From Chamaecrista fasciculata (Eukaryota > Streptophyta > Magnoliopsida > Fabales > Fabaceae), in contig QANZ01009912.1 in assembly GCA_003254925.1 (NCBI GenBank), positions 1 to 64,000 of the forward strand: a stretch of DNA of 64,000 nt, given 5' to 3'. Of the stretch, positions 61,601-64,000 are shown piece by piece. The notes below the pieces were generated by a model, which was given only the letters and a program-made list of their open reading frames with translations, made no database searches and was not told the DNA's origin. The position numbers and the translations under genes were made by a program. The first letter of the stretch is position 1, and each line of letters begins with the position of its first letter.

Positions 61601-64000
61601 TGTGACATCCCAACTTCTAGAATCAAATATATACAGAGTTCAACAGAAAGAAATGTGATTAAAAAAGAAATGATAGGCTTAGGCCATACAAATTAGGGTA
61701 ATTTTCTTTTTCTTTTTCATGTCTTGGTTGACACAGAAGACGTGCTTATGCTTGTTGTCACTTCCTATCATACATAACATATACTAGTAACTTAGTCATA
61801 CAACTACAATAATACAAGAATCACATACTAAACATTTACTTTATATATATATATATATATCATATCTTATACAAAGTCATCAGTCTTGGCCGGAACAACC
61901 GGGGATCAGACCATATGATCTACTATACTGTCTATGTATATACATTAAAGTCATTAATATACTATCTACCCTGCCGGGATAGTCTATATACATTAACAAA
62001 AGATGGACAACTAGACCTATGAGGCTCTGCTTCTACAAAAGACTAGTAACTACCCAGCTTATCAAAACACAGCTTTAAGCAGTACCAAAAGCAGTACCAG
62101 ACTCTGGGGGTATGACTGCCTCCGGGATCTGGATCAGCTGGACGTCATTCACCACGGTGATCGTCCCAAGCGGAGGCACCATGACCTCCTCAGTCGCTAC
62201 TAGAAGGATAAAGTTCAGGATCAGCATTTGAAAATGTTGAGGGAGTGAGAATGCTAGAATTTCAGTAGGATACTAAACTCTACTTACCCATCAGATCCTT
62301 GACCCTGCATTAAACACTTATATGCAATTTCCTACTCTAACAGCCAATCCAGATCACAGTCATAACATCATCATATCATATCATACTATCAATAACATTA
62401 TCAGCATCATTTAATAACATAGTCATCATCATATTCATACATCATCATCTTCAACATAAATTATCATACTTGTAAACATAAACAAACAAGTTAGACATAC
62501 TTACCGTGTCATCCATGCTAATGCAAATGTTATGCAATGGCTTCTTTCCTTCTTTCTTTCTTAACTTAGCTTTCTGTCCTCTTTCCATCGTCATGGTTGG
62601 TCGTGGCAAACGCGCCACTTGACATGAGTATCATCATGGTACAACGAGCAGTTGGCCTTACAGAGCGTCCCCCGGCGTGTACACGAATCCATGGCCTCGA
62701 GCAGGTTTCACACCATCCCCGGTCATCATCATCATTACTTTTTTGTGATGCTCACTTTGAATAGGTTCATTTCATTGTACTCGAAACACCCTTTCATTCA
62801 TCATCATATCATATGCTTACAAGCATATGTCATTTCATCATTATGCAACATGCATGTTCACCACATTCATCATATACATTCATGATCATCATGTCATGTG
62901 ATATTCATCATTTATTCATTCATCAATTACATGCAACATCTTACCTTTCACACACATGTCTAATTCTATACATTTCATACATCAGTTTCACAACATACAT
63001 ACATACATACAGACATCATAAAACTGCCCAGAAACAGTTACAATTCATCTTCTTCTTCCTATTTTCATCTTATTCACTTTAGTCCTTAGTCACATTCATA
63101 TGACATCTAGACTTAGCCATATTTCACATAGATCATCTATCCTATCTCATAAGCACAACCAATCAATCAGATCAGACATGCAAGCCATTCTCATCATTAA
63201 ACATTATACATTCATTTTATGTGATTTAGTCCCTGGTCAGATTCAGAACACTTTCCAATCTAACCAAACTTTATATACACCGATTATCTAGTCCCCTAAA
63301 CATATTTGTGCAATCAGATTCAACATGCAACCCAATTTCATTACAAAACTCAAACTTTATATGTTGTGTGTTTTGGTCCCACCCAAAACTTCACCAAATT
63401 CCTTAAAACTTCATCTGCACCGATTAATATGTTCCAAAAACATAAATCAACCATTAGGTCTAACATGCATCACGGTTTCAATATCAAACACTTACTTTAC
63501 ATTATTTTCACTTTAGTCCCTGTACAGACTCAAACCACTTCCAAATTCATTCAAATTACATATACACTGATTATTATGTTCCATAAATATAAATCAAGCC
63601 TCAGATCTAACATGCAATACAGTTTCGTCATCAAACTCATAACTTCCAGTTTATAAGTTTTGGTCATTGTCTAGACTCAAACCACTTCCATTCAAACTTC
63701 ATTTCCACTGATTATTTTACTCCCTAATCATGGATCTAGGCTCATATCGCACATGCATCAGGGTTTCATCATCAAACAAAATTCCATCACTTAAATAATC
63801 ATAAAATCATGAAAATAACCAAACCTTCATGGATTCTCATGAAAATCATATATGTCATGTAGTTCATAGTGAGTAACATGAATATGGCTTCAAAAGCGAC
63901 ATGCATGAAGCTTAGGGATGAAATACAGTGAAAAGGACCAAATTGAAATTCCCGAAACTGTATAAAAGTGGAGAAAGAGGTTCAAGGAGAGAGTTAAAAG
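61601..64000 (-). mobile_element. Probable gypsy-type LTR fragment, minus orientation
   Basis: Read on the minus strand the segment would end in TTGGGATGTCACA at 61601, a typical LTR end. It contains a GC-richer block (62580-62730) unlike its flanks and an array of ~145-bp repeats (63078-63790). Large chromovirus LTRs often look like this. The other end lies outside the window, so neither a TSD nor a primer site can be checked. Confidence 0.35.
63078..63790. repeat. Five degenerate ~145-bp tandem repeats
   Basis: Units begin with TTTAGTCCCT or TTTTGGTCCC at about 63078, 63225, 63373, 63513 and 63658. Each contains CACCGATTAT-like, AACATGCA and ATCATCAAAC-like motifs in the same order. Identity is moderate, so the array is old. 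Confidence 0.75.

Overview
The window is nuclear DNA of a flowering plant, almost certainly a eudicot. It has intron-rich genes with GT-AG splice sites, an AT-rich background, CC-NB-LRR resistance genes, a plant subtilase, and many small transposons. I cannot name the species. There is one long assembly gap (73 N at 13071-13143) and single N's at 13752, 45126 and 60058.

Layout. 1-2600: a truncated Ty1/copia element (minus strand; LTR, primer site and broken gag) lies next to the N-terminal remnant of a DUF247 gene. 3805-10122 (minus): a decayed CC-NB-LRR gene that has lost nearly all of its NB-ARC domain and carries stops and frameshifts in its LRR region. 10500-18300: nested transposons, including a hAT element with a MULE-type MITE inside it, a probable Pack-MULE, copia integrase debris and the assembly gap. 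18593-19414 (plus): an intact, intronless SmB spliceosome gene. 19870-30000: a gene desert of non-autonomous hAT and MULE elements. Several have target-site duplications (TSDs) that can be read directly. 30420-35128 (plus): an apparently intact CC-NB-LRR gene of about 1284 residues in five exons. 35681-36892: a hAT element and a solo LTR candidate. 37805-46951 (minus): an 11-exon sugar-phosphate/nucleotide-sugar translocator gene with a 13-nt microexon and a one-base homopolymer excess in one exon. 47870-55640: MITEs, a long-TIR MULE, microsatellites and retroelement debris. 55694-58550 (minus): a complete two-exon subtilisin-like protease of 750 residues. 58600-64000: AT-rich DNA with tandem repeats and a probable LTR fragment.

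The genes do not form an operon or pathway. SmB (splicing) and the translocator (membrane transport) are housekeeping-type genes. The two NLRs and the subtilase belong to families linked to defence and secretion. I found no CRISPR, rRNA, tRNA or obviously new multi-gene system. The strongest new material is the set of short transposon families whose ends and TSDs are visible, the probable gene-capturing MULE, and exon-level details of the NLR and translocator genes.
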